This document shows, piece by piece, positions 54,841 through 64,000 of a DNA stretch of 64,000 nucleotides. The DNA comes from Rhabdophis nuchalis (taxonomy: Eukaryota > Chordata > Lepidosauria > Squamata > Natricidae), in the NCBI GenBank assembly GCA_039707465.1, contig CM077643.1, positions 65,846,605-65,910,604 of the forward strand. Reading direction: 5' to 3'. The notes beneath the pieces were generated by a model. The model had not been told where the DNA came from and made no database searches. It worked only from the letters and a program-made list of their open reading frames with translations. Each line of letters starts with the position of its first letter. Within the stretch, counting starts at the first letter, position 1. A program made the position numbers and the translations under genes.

Positions 54841-57648
54841 ATGTGCTGGCAAAAAAGCATTGGAATGGGAACAATTTCAGACCTCGTTCATGACCTTGTG
54901 TCAGAGGGGGAGCCGGACCTGGTAGGAATTGCGGAAACCTGGCTGGGCCACGAGGGAGGACTTCCCCTCGTTGAAATGTGCCCGCCAGGTTACCGCGCAT
55001 TTCATCAGCCGCGGGCCCTAGGCAGGGGTGGTGGGGTAGCAGTCATTATTAAGGAAGGCCTTGAGCCGAGAGAGACCATTGTGCCTCAGACTACCGGCTG
55101 TGAGTCCCTCTGCGTGAAGTGGGGCCTAGGGAGGCAGTTGGGCTTGCTGGTTGTATACCTGGCTCCCCGCTATGTAGCAGCAGCCCTGCCCGAGCTCCTG
55201 GAGGTGATCGCTACGGTGGCAGTGGAGACCCCCAGACTTTTAGTCATGGGGGACTTTAATCTGCCATCGCTGGGCGAATCATCCGAGGCAGCTCGGGAGT
55301 TCATGGCTTCCATGACGGCCATGGACCTGACCCAAGTAATTCAGGGCCCCACCCACGAGGGTGGACATACGCCGGATCTCATCTTTGTCTCAGGCCAATG
55401 GAAGAGTGATCTGGGTATAGGGGATATAGTCATCACACCCTTGTCATGGTCAGACCACTCACTTCTCCGGCTCGACTTTCCGACCGCTGCTCCCCTCCGC
55501 GGGGAGGCGGAACCAGAGTTACCAATCTGGTACCGCCCCAGGCGCTTGATGGACCCGGATGGGTTCCAGACAGCGCTTGGGCCATTTCCTGTATCCCTGA
55601 CCCGCGCCCCGATGGAGGACCTCACGGCCGCATGGAACTCTGCTGCCGTGGGAGCCTTGGATCGGGTCGCGCCCTTGCGGCCTCTCTTGCGGCGGCGAAC
55701 CACCCTAGCTCCTTGGTTCACTGAGGAGCTGCGGGTGATGAAGCGCCGCAAGAGATGCCTAGAGAGAAGATGGAGGTCTAGCCGTTCTGAATCTGACCGG
55801 ACACAGGTAAGAGCCCATTTACGGACTTACATTGTGGCGCTGAGAGTGGCCAAACGTCATCATTGTGCTACTCTCATAGCATCCGCAGAAAACCGCCCTG
55901 CCGCCCTGTTTAGGGTGACCCGCTCCCTCCTTCAACAGAGGGAGCGGGAAGCCCCACTACAGGGTAGAGCAGAGGAATTTGTGACTTTTCTGCAGGAGAA
56001 AACCGCTCAGATACAGAATGAGCTAGCCCCCATTCTTGGTCCAGTGGGATGCCACGAGAGAGATCTTGTTTGGGAGGAGTTTGACTCCGTTACTTCCGAA
56101 GATATGGACAGGTTACGTGGGCGACTGCGAGCCACCACATGTTTATTGGACCCGTGTCCCTCCTGGCTTGTACTGGCATCCTGGGAGGTGACACGAGGCT
56201 GGCTCCAAGAGGTTGTCAACGCATCCTTAAGTGAGGGTTCCTTGCCTGCTTCCCTAAAAGAAGCTATGGTGAGGCCCCTCCTTAAGAAGCCCTCTTTGGA
56301 CCCAGCTCTTTTAAACAACTATCGTCCAGTCTCCAACCTTCCCTTTTTGGCGAAGGTTGTCGAGAGTGTGGTGGCACAACAGTTTCCCCGTCACCTGGAG
56401 GAAATTGAGTATCTAGATCCGCGCCAGTCCGGCTTTCGGCCCGGGCATAGCACCGAGACGGCATTGGTCGCGTTGGTAGATGATCTCTGGAGGGCCAGAG
56501 ATGGGGGATGTTCCTCCATCCTGGTCCTATTAGACCTCTCAGCGGCTTTCGATACCATCGACCATGGTATCCTATTGCATCGGCTGGGGGGGTTGGGGGT
56601 GGGAGGCACCGTTTTACGGTGGTTCTCCTCCTACCTCTCTGGCCGATCGCAATTTGTGTTGGCAGGGGAGCAGAGGTCGACCCCGAGACCCCTCACATGC
56701 GGGGTGCCTCAGGGGTCGGTCCTCTCGCCTCTCCTGTTCAACACATACATGAAGCCGCTGGGTGAGATCATCCGTGGTTTTGGGGTGGAGTACCATCTTT
56801 ACGCTGATGATACTCAGTTGTATATTTCCACCCCAAACCACCCCAACGATGCCGTAGCGGTGATGTGCCAGTGCCTGGAAGCCGTACGGATCTGGATGGG
56901 AAGGAACGGACTCAGACTCAACCCGACCAAGACCGAGTGGCTGTGGTTTCCGGTTGCCCGATTCAACCAGCTCACTCCATCGCTGGCCATAGGGGGCGAA
57001 CATCTTGCCCCTGTGGATGGGGCGCGCAATTTGGGTGTCCTCCTGGATACCCGGCTGTCCATGGAAGATCAAGTGACAGCCGTGGCCAGGAGGGCGTTTT
57101 ACCAGGTTCGCCTGGTTCGCCAATTGCGCCCCCTATTGGATCGGGACGCCCTTCGCACAGTCACTCATGCTCTCGTGTCATCCCAACTGGACTATTGCAA
57201 CTCTCTCTACATGGGGCTCCCCTTGAGGTGCACCCGGAGGCTTCAGCTAGTCCAGAATGCAGCCGCGCGAGCAATTATGGGGACCACTAGGTCGACCCAC
57301 ATAACACCGCTCTTGCGCGAGCTGCACTGGCTACCTGTCGTCTTCCGGGTGCGCTTCAAGGTGTTAGTTATCATCTTCAAAGTGCTCCATGGCTCGGGAC
57401 CTAGCTATCTGCGGGATCGGATCCTGCCCCATACATCCTCACGGCCGATCCGCTCCCACAGAGAGGGACTTCTCCGGGTGCCGTCCACTAGACTCTGTCA
57501 GCGGGCGACTCCCAGGGGAAGGGCTCTCTCTGTGGCGGGCCCGGCCCTCTGGAACGACCTTCCCCCCGATATCAGGATGACCACTGACCTCCGCTCCTTC
57601 CGTCTTAAGCTAAAAACACACTTCTTCTGTCTGGCCGGCCTAAGATAG
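54841..57648 (+). CDS. L2 LINE ORF2, 935-codon open frame (endonuclease start missing)
   Basis: Endonuclease motifs: ETW at residues 32-34, GDFN at 137-140, SDH at 204-206. Reverse transcriptase: LDLSAAFD with its first Asp at residue 565, GVPQGSVLSPLLFNTYM, and YADD at 654-657. The C-terminal region ends with LLRELHWLPV and ALWNDLPPDIR. The Met at 54841 lies in flanking DNA; about 20 endonuclease residues including the NARS-type Asn motif are missing, so the nicking activity should be lost. There are no internal stops or frameshifts over 2.8 kb, suggesting recent insertion. Reverse transcriptase could be intact if expressed. Confidence 0.88.
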   Translation: MCWQKSIGMGTISDLVHDLVSEGEPDLVGIAETWLGHEGGLPLVEMCPPGYRAFHQPRALGRGGGVAVIIKEGLEPRETIVPQTTGCESLCVKWGLGRQLGLLVVYLAPRYVAAALPELLEVIATVAVETPRLLVMGDFNLPSLGESSEAAREFMASMTAMDLTQVIQGPTHEGGHTPDLIFVSGQWKSDLGIGDIVITPLSWSDHSLLRLDFPTAAPLRGEAEPELPIWYRPRRLMDPDGFQTALGPFPVSLTRAPMEDLTAAWNSAAVGALDRVAPLRPLLRRRTTLAPWFTEELRVMKRRKRCLERRWRSSRSESDRTQVRAHLRTYIVALRVAKRHHCATLIASAENRPAALFRVTRSLLQQREREAPLQGRAEEFVTFLQEKTAQIQNELAPILGPVGCHERDLVWEEFDSVTSEDMDRLRGRLRATTCLLDPCPSWLVLASWEVTRGWLQEVVNASLSEGSLPASLKEAMVRPLLKKPSLDPALLNNYRPVSNLPFLAKVVESVVAQQFPRHLEEIEYLDPRQSGFRPGHSTETALVALVDDLWRARDGGCSSILVLLDLSAAFDTIDHGILLHRLGGLGVGGTVLRWFSSYLSGRSQFVLAGEQRSTPRPLTCGVPQGSVLSPLLFNTYMKPLGEIIRGFGVEYHLYADDTQLYISTPNHPNDAVAVMCQCLEAVRIWMGRNGLRLNPTKTEWLWFPVARFNQLTPSLAIGGEHLAPVDGARNLGVLLDTRLSMEDQVTAVARRAFYQVRLVRQLRPLLDRDALRTVTHALVSSQLDYCNSLYMGLPLRCTRRLQLVQNAAARAIMGTTRSTHITPLLRELHWLPVVFRVRFKVLVIIFKVLHGSGPSYLRDRILPHTSSRPIRSHREGLLRVPSTRLCQRATPRGRALSVAGPALWNDLPPDIRMTTDLRSFRLKLKTHFFCLAGLR

Positions 57649-57816
57649 TCTCTCTGTCTTTGGTTTTTTTTAATGGGGTAGCACATTTTTAGCGAATTTT
57701 TAGCACAGGGTTGGTTTAATTGTTTTTTATGAAATGTATGTATTTTTTGACTGTTTTTATTCTGCCTGTGCACCGCCCCGGGTCCCTGTGGGGAGAGGGT
57801 GCGGTTTAAAAATAAA

Positions 57817-57884
<68 letters not shown>
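54890..57884 (+). mobile_element. Best preserved L2-clade LINE, 5'-truncated
   Basis: Homology to the copy at 1310-4850 starts around ccttgtgtcagagggg (about 54890) and continues through endonuclease, reverse transcriptase, C-terminal region, 3' UTR (57649-57810) and an (ATT)n tail. The upstream sequence does not match the 5' part of the other copy, so the element is truncated within the endonuclease. No clear target-site duplication was found. Confidence 0.92.
57817..57884. repeat. (ATT)n tail microsatellite of the L2
   Basis: About 22 perfect units directly after the AATAAAA of the L2 3' end. The spurious poly-Ile/Leu frames across it are artefacts. Confidence 0.95.
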
Positions 57885-57886
<2 letters not shown>

Positions 57887-57889
57887 CTC

Positions 57890-58814
57890 TCCCACCCACC
57901 CACCCCGACGTTGCTTGGGGAAGTTGGCAGGAAGCATTGGAAATCACTCCTTCTCCTTGGCTAGCACAGAACTGCCTTCCACTTTACAAAACCATGGATT
58001 GTGAGGAAAATTGCACCCCTTTTTCTCAGAGTGTCTCCAAGGATTCCCTCCTTTGAGAGAGAAAGAGGGGCTCACCTGTTGACATCCTCCAGGCAGTTCT
58101 ACCCCACCAGTAGACATCCAGATTGTATCCTCATCCTTCCCTTACCAGCCACTGCCTTTGGCTGGTGAAAACTTGAAAGAGATTTTAAATTTCAGCCTTG
58201 ATTCCAAAGAAGCCAATTGCCTCTCATCCATCTAGCCTTGGCAGCAGCAGTTTGGGGGAAAGGGGATAAAAGGGGGCAAGGGGCACGATGGAACTATAAC
58301 CTTCCCATCTTCCTTTGTGCCATGCAACTTACAGGTTTCTGAGAAGTCTAAATGGAAAGGGGAGTGGTGCTGAAGCAGCCACAGGTTTACCAAATTTCAA
58401 TCCCATGGGGTCATGAGTCATGGATTTTGAACTCATTCTGTAAGCTATTCAATTTGAGGTGCATTGATTCAAAAATTGTTGGCCTATGATGCATCATTTC
58501 ACCCAATTGAACGTTACAAAGAGACATAAACATTTTAGTAGTATATAGAATTGAGGTTTCCCTGAAATTGCCCCATTTTACTTTTATTTTCATTTTATTT
58601 TTCAGTCATGAGGAAAGTAAAGGTAATGAAAGAGTAAATCCCCCTTGAAATAATTCTGAAACTTTCCATCTCCAGAAAAATGCTACAATAAACATATAAA
58701 TTTACTGGCACTAAACCACAGAACACGATATTTTAAGGAACAGTAGTTCTCCAGAGTTCCTGATAAAGATCTCTCTCTAGAGTCAGCTTTTTTTCAAAGA
58801 GATCCAGTACAGTT
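57890..58814. other. Moderately GC-rich non-coding block
   Basis: 57900-58420 is richer in C/G than its surroundings and may be an unrecognised repeat. I find no terminal repeats or coding region. The remainder is AT-rich. Confidence 0.35.
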
Positions 58815-58819
58815 TAAGG

Positions 58820-59030
58820 GTTTGATGTAGTGATTAAGATATCAGGCTAGAAACCTGGAGACCATGACTTCTAATCCAACTTTAAGCATAAAGCTAGCAA
58901 AGTATTGTTGGGCCAGTCACCCTCTCTCAGTCATAGATAGAAGCAAGGGGAAAAAGTTTTTGAAATCTTGCCAAGAAAACTGCAGGAAGTTGTCTAGACA
59001 AGCCTAGAGTCAAGACTGACCCAAAATCTC
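58820..59030 (+). mobile_element. tRNA-derived SINE
   Basis: Head tttgatgtagtgattaagat (A box) and ggagaccatgacttctaatc (B box), body gggccagtcaccctctctc, tail aatcttgccaagaaaactgc and agtcaagactgaccc. Confidence 0.75.
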
Positions 59031-59084
59031 TATCTCTATCGTCTCTACCTCTATATCAAATGAAGAATCATGTATCATGTGTAG

Positions 59085-59300
59085 AAAAAGATTATGTATG
59101 AATGTGTACTTGTATGCTATAGGGAGATTTAGGCAGGAATACCAGGAACCACAGAGAATGAGGTGGCTGAATGGAGTCACCAAAGCAATAGGCGTCAGCT
59201 TAAATGGACTCCAGAGGATGGTAGAGGACAGGAAGGCCTGGAGGAACATTGTCCATTGAGTCCCAATTGGATCGAACACGACTTCACAACTAACAACAAT
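59085..59300 (+). mobile_element. BovB (RTE) LINE 3' end
   Basis: The frame at 59077-59259 ends RMRWLNGVTKAIGVSLNGLQ then RMVEDRKAWRNIVH, the conserved C terminus of BovB. It is followed by the BovB end gagtcccaattggatcgaac and acgacttcacaactaacaac. Only the last ~200 bp are present. Confidence 0.85.
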
Positions 59301-60690
59301 AACCAGGAACCAAACTTGAAATATTCAGTATGTGAAGAATATAGTTCACTGTTGCTGTTGGTGTCTTTCTGTTCTTACATCTTCCATACATGTTCCTGTT
59401 TTGCAGGAAATGGCTCTTGTGTTGTTGTTTTTATATGATGTCTTCTCTACCCTTGAAAGTGAAGTTTTTTTCTTCATCCTCTCCCAAGTTAAGTGTTGAC
59501 AAGGTATAGGAATATAGGACTTCTGCTGTTGGTTTAACACATTGGGTTTACGTTTTTCAATCAGTGGGTATATATTCAGGTATCGCTAAGAACCCGTCCA
59601 TCTCCATCTGTAGAGTACATTTGATAACACAGAGAAGAAAATGAAAGCAGTCAGAGACAAAAGGAGACAGAAGATGAATGCTAGTTTTCCCCTGGGGTTT
59701 ATGGTTGAAGGAATTAACACAGCTTGGCACTCTAACCTAGCTGTGTTTGTTTCCATGGCAACAGCTACGTACATGTTTCATAGTATCTACAGTGACACAG
59801 TTGCAGAAATAGTAGCTTGCAGGTTTCTGATATCGCATCAGTGGGCTAGCAGCACATACACTGTCTTAAGTAAGTGTAGAAGAATTTTACCAGTCTAAGC
59901 CTCTAGATACAGATAATTTAAGATGCATCTGGCATGAGTTAAAGGAACTTAAAGGAAGAGGGCTGGACCTTATATGCCACTCTACCCGGGATGCCACCGT
60001 CAAAACTGAAAGTTGCAAGAAGCTGTTCAAGCAGTCTGCGTTGATTTGAGCAAAACAATCAAATGTGAGTGAACACAGCTGGTTTAAAATGTGGGCAGTA
60101 AATTTTGAATGAAAATTTTGAGGAGTAAAGGTAGTTGTGGCAAGATAGAGGATGTTCCTTTTCTTTTCTTTTTCCTTTATTCACACGCAGACAAATCTTG
60201 CAGATTTGCCTTAGTGCAATAGAATGTGAAATCTGGGAAGATTTTAGACTTCACAGTTGCTACGTTGGGATTTCTTGGATTGTAAGGCTGATTCCAAATG
60301 AGAATGATTGAACCGTTCGTTGACCAGCTGCTTAATTTGGGAAGATTTCAACCTCTTATGTCCTTCTTTAGAGTTATTGCAAAGCAGAGCTGTGTCAAAG
60401 CATAACATTTAGTGACCCTGATTTGTCTTTGACATTATACTGCTTTTTATATATATGTGTGTGTGTGTGTGTGTTAGTTTTATGAGTTGATCAATAAATA
60501 AATTAGAGAGACCAGGATAGATCTATTTCGAGCTTATTAACTCTCATATATATATATATATATCTCCAAGTAGATATTGTACTTATCTCCCAATTGTTTC
60601 TGGATCATGGAGCAATGCATAGATATAAATGAACATTAAAGTAAGTTTTAGCTCCATAAATTTTAGTAGTAGTAAAGCAGAGGTGGTATT
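59300..60690. other. Non-coding sequence with an RFX-like site
   Basis: Contains an 85-codon frame at 59641-59898 with no domain, and the RFX-like site at 59749. Short (GT)n and (TA)n runs lie at about 60450-60475 and 60545-60563. Confidence 0.45.
59749..59762. promoter_or_regulatory. Perfect RFX X-box-like site
   Basis: gtttccatggcaac is the exact reverse complement of the RFX consensus GTTGCCATGGAAAC. It lies in non-repetitive sequence. Confidence 0.45.
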
Positions 60691-60694
60691 TATT

Positions 60695-61165
60695 TTTATT
60701 TTATTTATTTATTAATTTTGTCAAGCATGTGTAAGATAACAGATATAAGTATAAACATGATTATGAATACAAGACATGGATACAAATACGTGGGGACAGT
60801 AGGACAGGGATGGTAGGTACGTTGGTGCCCTTATGCATGCCCCTTAAAGACCTCTTAGGAATGAGGAGAGGTCAACAGTAGACAGTCTAAGGTTAAAGTT
60901 ATTAGGGATTGGGGATGAAACCACAGATTTAGGTAGTGTATTCCAGCTGTTGACCACTCTGTTGCTGAAACTGTATTTTCTGCAATCAAGTTTGGAGCAG
61001 TTTACCTTAAGTTTGTATTTATTGTGTGCTTATGTATTGTTGCGGTTGAAGCTGAAGTAACCATTGACAGGTAGGACATTGTAGCAGATAATTTTGTGTA
61101 CTATGCTCAGGTCAGTGTAAATGAAGACGGCATAATTCTAAGTTGTCTCTACCAAAAATTTAAAC
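60695..61165 (-). mobile_element. Jockey-group LINE 3' fragment, second copy
   Basis: Collinear with 49250-49720: attttgtcaagcatgtgtaa, cagtaggacagggatggtag, attgttgcggttgaagctga, acattgtagcagataatttt. More decayed, no usable frame. Confidence 0.7.
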
Positions 61166-61169
61166 CCTG

Positions 61170-61995
61170 GTAGTAGAAAAGGTAAGTGAATCCCACCACG
61201 GTAGTTTAGCCTATGAAGCCCAAGGTGTTGGTGTTCCATTTGGACTGATTTCTTTCAGCCTGGTTTGATTGTTTTGTGGTTTCACTATTGTAAAAACAAA
61301 ACAGGGCTTTTAATTTTGCTGATTAAGAAGACATTATTCTAGTCTAGAGGGTACAGTCTGATATCTGCTTTTGCTTCCCTCTTCTGTGTATATACTTCTC
61401 CACAAATGGGAATTCCCATTTATTGGTTCATTCAGAGCAGAAGCTAAATTGTGTTTTGAGTTAGCATATGAATGTTGGATACACACATACCCCGATGTTG
61501 TGAGTCTTCAGCAACATGGACTTACGCTGATGGTGACAGTCACTTAATTGTCAGCATACATAATTACACTGGGGGTGGGGGGGGGAGAGAAAGGTCTATT
61601 TCCAAAATAATATGTAATTACAAAAAATCAAATATGGAGGCCAACATTGGCCAACATTGACCAATTTATGCTTAGTCATTTTGATTCCTTATCCCTATTA
61701 ACAATAATAATCAGTATTTAAAATAATTTGGAAAATCTCTCTCTGATTTGCCTGTTGCATGAAAAAGTGATCTGCTTGTCTTTCTAAGACTTTTTCTTAA
61801 AAAAACCTAACTCCCCCCCCCCCAAAAAAATCCTAATCGGCAGGTAACAAACTACATAATTTATTATGAGTATCCATTCTAGGTAAAAAATAGAATTGCA
61901 TTAATTTACCAAAGTTAATCTGTGAGTCATCCACATTTGTGGTTAGTATCAGAACCTGGAAACATTAGCAACTGCCAAGGTTGCATAGATATTTC
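61170..61995. other. Non-coding sequence
   Basis: Unassigned. Confidence 0.4.
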
Positions 61996-62062
61996 AATAA
62001 TCAATAATCAATAATTTAATTTGTTGACCGCTCCCTCTCCCCAAAGGGACTTAAAGAGCCCC
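61996..62062 (-). mobile_element. L2 3' terminal scrap
   Basis: aatcaataatcaataatttaa followed by ccgctccctctccccaaagg matches the reversed 3' terminus of the L2 at 1310 (taatttaatttctatcccgc, tctctccccaagggg). Confidence 0.6.
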
Positions 62063-62064
62063 CT

Positions 62065-62905
62065 GTCCAGTCTTCAAGCTGGTAGAATCCTAATTCTCCC
62101 TCCATGCTTTTTCACTGGCATTTAGATAATAAACTCAATGATCATCTCCTATATTTATGGAGTTATACATTAGCTCAACATTATTGGCTGAGGAGGGACT
62201 AAAACAGCCTTTCATGCTGGCTGGGGATTTGGGGAGAGTTGGTTTCTCAGAACATTTATTTCTCACTAAACTGGGAAATATTAGACTAAATAAAGAAAAC
62301 TAGTTTTAAAAATCATCCCTCACTGAAGATGAGGATGAGAAAATGACTTTGCCATCAACACCGAACATTCAGAGTCCAGTATGTAAGAGAAAATGGGAGA
62401 GGGTACAATTTAAAAAAAATTTTGCATAGAGGAGAACTCAGTCCCCCTCCCCCCAATGGATGAAGGTTGCAGAATTAATTTGTGTGTGTAGATTTTGTGT
62501 TTTTTACAGGAATGGTGAAAGATAATATTTCTGATCATTTTTCTAAGAACACTGTCCAGATTTATAGTGCCCTGAATATTTCTCTGTCTGCCAGAATTGC
62601 ATTCTGAACTACTTATAATTTGGGAGCACCTTTATTGGGACGAACATTACAATCACCTTCTTAACTCTACCTAATAAATAGCATATCTTATTTCAGTGAA
62701 TTTTCCATGCTGGAGGATTCTGTAACAGTACATTGAGAACTGGGTGGATACATTTAGGATTTGCTACATTGGTCAGAAATTCTGCAATTCTCTTTGTTCC
62801 TAAATTGGCCTAACTATGAGCACTAACATAGTGCAATATTTCTGCTAATGAGAAGGATTGATATGCTAGCAGAACTAATATTTATAATTCCTAGCAAGCA
62901 TCATC
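62065..62905. other. Non-coding sequence
   Basis: Unassigned. Confidence 0.4.
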
Positions 62906-62914
62906 AGTTTAGGA

Positions 62915-63055
62915 TCAAACTTGCATCGTCAAACTTGCATCGTCACGGCAACATCACATGACATATCATGACTTTTCCCACCTTTGCTAAACTGGACATA
63001 GGCTTGGCCAGAGCAGAACACATCCAGCCTGCGGGCTGCAAGTTTGACACCCCTG
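62915..63055. mobile_element. hAT family 3 element with a damaged left end
   Basis: Perfect 8-bp duplication gtttagga (62907-62914, 63056-63063). Right end gcaagtttgacacccctg. The left end begins tcaaacttgc and lacks the expected CAGGGGTG, although the duplication is intact. The first words are duplicated (tcaaacttgcatcg twice). Confidence 0.8.
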
Positions 63056-63169
63056 GTTTAGGAGGATAATAGGAACAAAGTCTAGCATATCTGAAAGACC
63101 ATCATAAAGAGCTAATAGAAAAACTGAATTATAATAAACTGAATAATGTTTAATGTGGAATAATGGATT

Positions 63170-63345
63170 TAGAAGGGATATCAGAAATTGTCTAGTCCAA
63201 CCCTCCTCTCAGTGTAAAATTTGCTAAAACATTTCAAACAGGTATCAATCCAACAACTATTGAACATCTCAATGAAGAGAGACTTATTTCCCTATAATTT
63301 CAACCCATTAGTTCTGGCCCTGTCCTCTGAGATGATAGAGAGCAT
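63170..63345 (-). mobile_element. Old CR1-type 3' fragment
   Basis: aaattgtctagtccaaccct, aacatctcaatgaagagaga and tttcaacccattagttctgg match the reversed CR1 3' end in order. Decayed. Confidence 0.65.
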
Positions 63346-63349
63346 TCAA

Positions 63350-64000
63350 AAAATATGCTGCAGATACTAAGGCCTTGGAAGAAATATTCAAATGCTGTGA
63401 TGTGTCTGTACTTGCAAAGATTAGAATCGTGCAATCCATGGTATTCCCTATGACATTATATGGAAGTGGAAGTTGGACTCTGAAGAAGCAGATTGATAAG
63501 AATATTGACGCTTTTGAATGTTAGTGTTGGAGACTCCTAAGAGTATGTGGACCAAGAAGAAAACAAGCAAATGGATCACTGAAGAAAGCAATCCAAAATT
63601 CTCACTCAATGACCAGGCTCCAATTCAGAGGTGGAATTCTGCAGGCTCTGACCAGTTCTGGAGAACCAGTAGCAGAAATTTTGAGTAGTTCGGAGAACCG
63701 GTAAATACCACCTCTGACTGGCCCTGCCCCCATCTATTCTCTGCCTCCTGGGTCCCAGCTGATCAGGAGGAAATGTGGATTTTGCAGTTACCTTCCCCTG
63801 GAGTGGGGAAGGAATGGAGATTTTACAGTATCCTTTCCCTGCCATGCCACCAAGCCATGCCCACAGAACTGGTAGTAAAAACTTTTGAATCCCACTACTG
63901 CTCCAATTTATCTTACTTGAGACAGATTGTTCAAAGATCTAACTCTCTGGAAAGGCTCTAATGCTGGAAAGAATGAAAGGAAAGAGAAGAGGCAGCAAGG
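63350..64000 (+). mobile_element. BovB (RTE) LINE fragment split by a hAT, running off the window
   Basis: 63350-63617 translates piecewise to BovB blocks (ggtattccctatgacattat, ggactctgaagaagcagatt, ttggagactcctaagagtat). After the hAT it resumes at 63909 with gagacagattgttcaaagat and gaaaggaaagagaagaggc. Frame is broken. The window ends before the BovB 3' end. Confidence 0.85.
63626..63900. mobile_element. hAT family 4 element inside BovB
   Basis: Perfect 8-bp duplication ctccaatt (63618-63625, 63901-63908). Ends cagaggtggaattctgc and gaatcccactactg. Contains gttcggagaaccggtaaata and the end block actggtagtaaaaactttt shared with 47110-47432. Confidence 0.93.

Noticed and set aside
54841..57648. 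935-codon ORF as a host gene
   Set aside because: All domains are LINE endonuclease and reverse transcriptase, and it ends in an L2 3' UTR and tail.
57498..57964. Frames with poly-Ile or poly-Leu
   Set aside because: They read through the (ATT)n tail of the L2.

Overview
This is vertebrate nuclear DNA, most likely from a snake or another squamate reptile. The call rests on the repeats present together: BovB (RTE) LINE ends, L2-clade and CR1-clade LINEs (the CR1 tails are AATAC-type), squamate-type tRNA-derived SINEs, a 5S rRNA-derived SINE, many short hAT elements, mariner/Tc1-type elements, one Helitron and probable solo LTRs. Nothing looks prokaryotic or viral. I find no host protein-coding gene: every long open frame belongs to a LINE, is the reverse strand of one, or is an artefact of a microsatellite. 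The window therefore reads as intergenic or intronic DNA.

Layout. 1-1300 is mostly unique, with a regulatory-looking patch near 360-640. 1310-4850 is a nearly complete L2 LINE on the minus strand. It has one frameshift and one nonsense codon, and it sits inside a short repeat whose uninterrupted paralogue lies at 5647-5775. 5349-5610 is a probable solo LTR. 5780-9690 is AT-rich unique DNA. 9691-14750 holds a GC-rich hAT element, a 5'-truncated L2 with a 500-codon open frame, an internally deleted Tc1 element abutting a third L2, and another hAT. 15777-16300 has a palindromic hAT MITE and a 236-bp pyrimidine tract attached to a LINE tail. 18855-24500 is a mosaic of SINEs, MITEs, an old L2 split by a hAT, and a CR1 split by both a hAT and an L2. 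26775-28290 holds a 5S-derived SINE, an old LINE remnant and a complete non-autonomous Helitron with CpG-rich cargo. 30475-45680 has scattered hATs, CR1 copies, SINEs, a LINE with a pentanucleotide tail and a solo LTR inside a CR1 tail. 46380-52530 has more hATs and a Jockey-group LINE. 53760-57884 has a mariner-type MITE, a palindromic MITE and the best preserved L2 (935-codon open frame). 58815-64000 has a SINE, two BovB fragments (one split by a hAT), another Jockey-group LINE and CR1 remnants.

How the parts relate. Nothing here works as a pathway. The useful structure is stratigraphic: hAT inside CR1, L2 inside the same CR1, LTR inside CR1, hAT inside L2, hAT inside SINE, hAT inside BovB, and an L2 tail inside a SINE. 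Many of these have exact target-site duplications, so relative insertion ages can be read directly. Autonomous machinery is nearly absent. The only long catalytic frames are the L2 endonuclease/reverse transcriptases, and each is truncated or broken. Three strong RFX X-box-like motifs in otherwise unique sequence are the best hint of host regulatory function.
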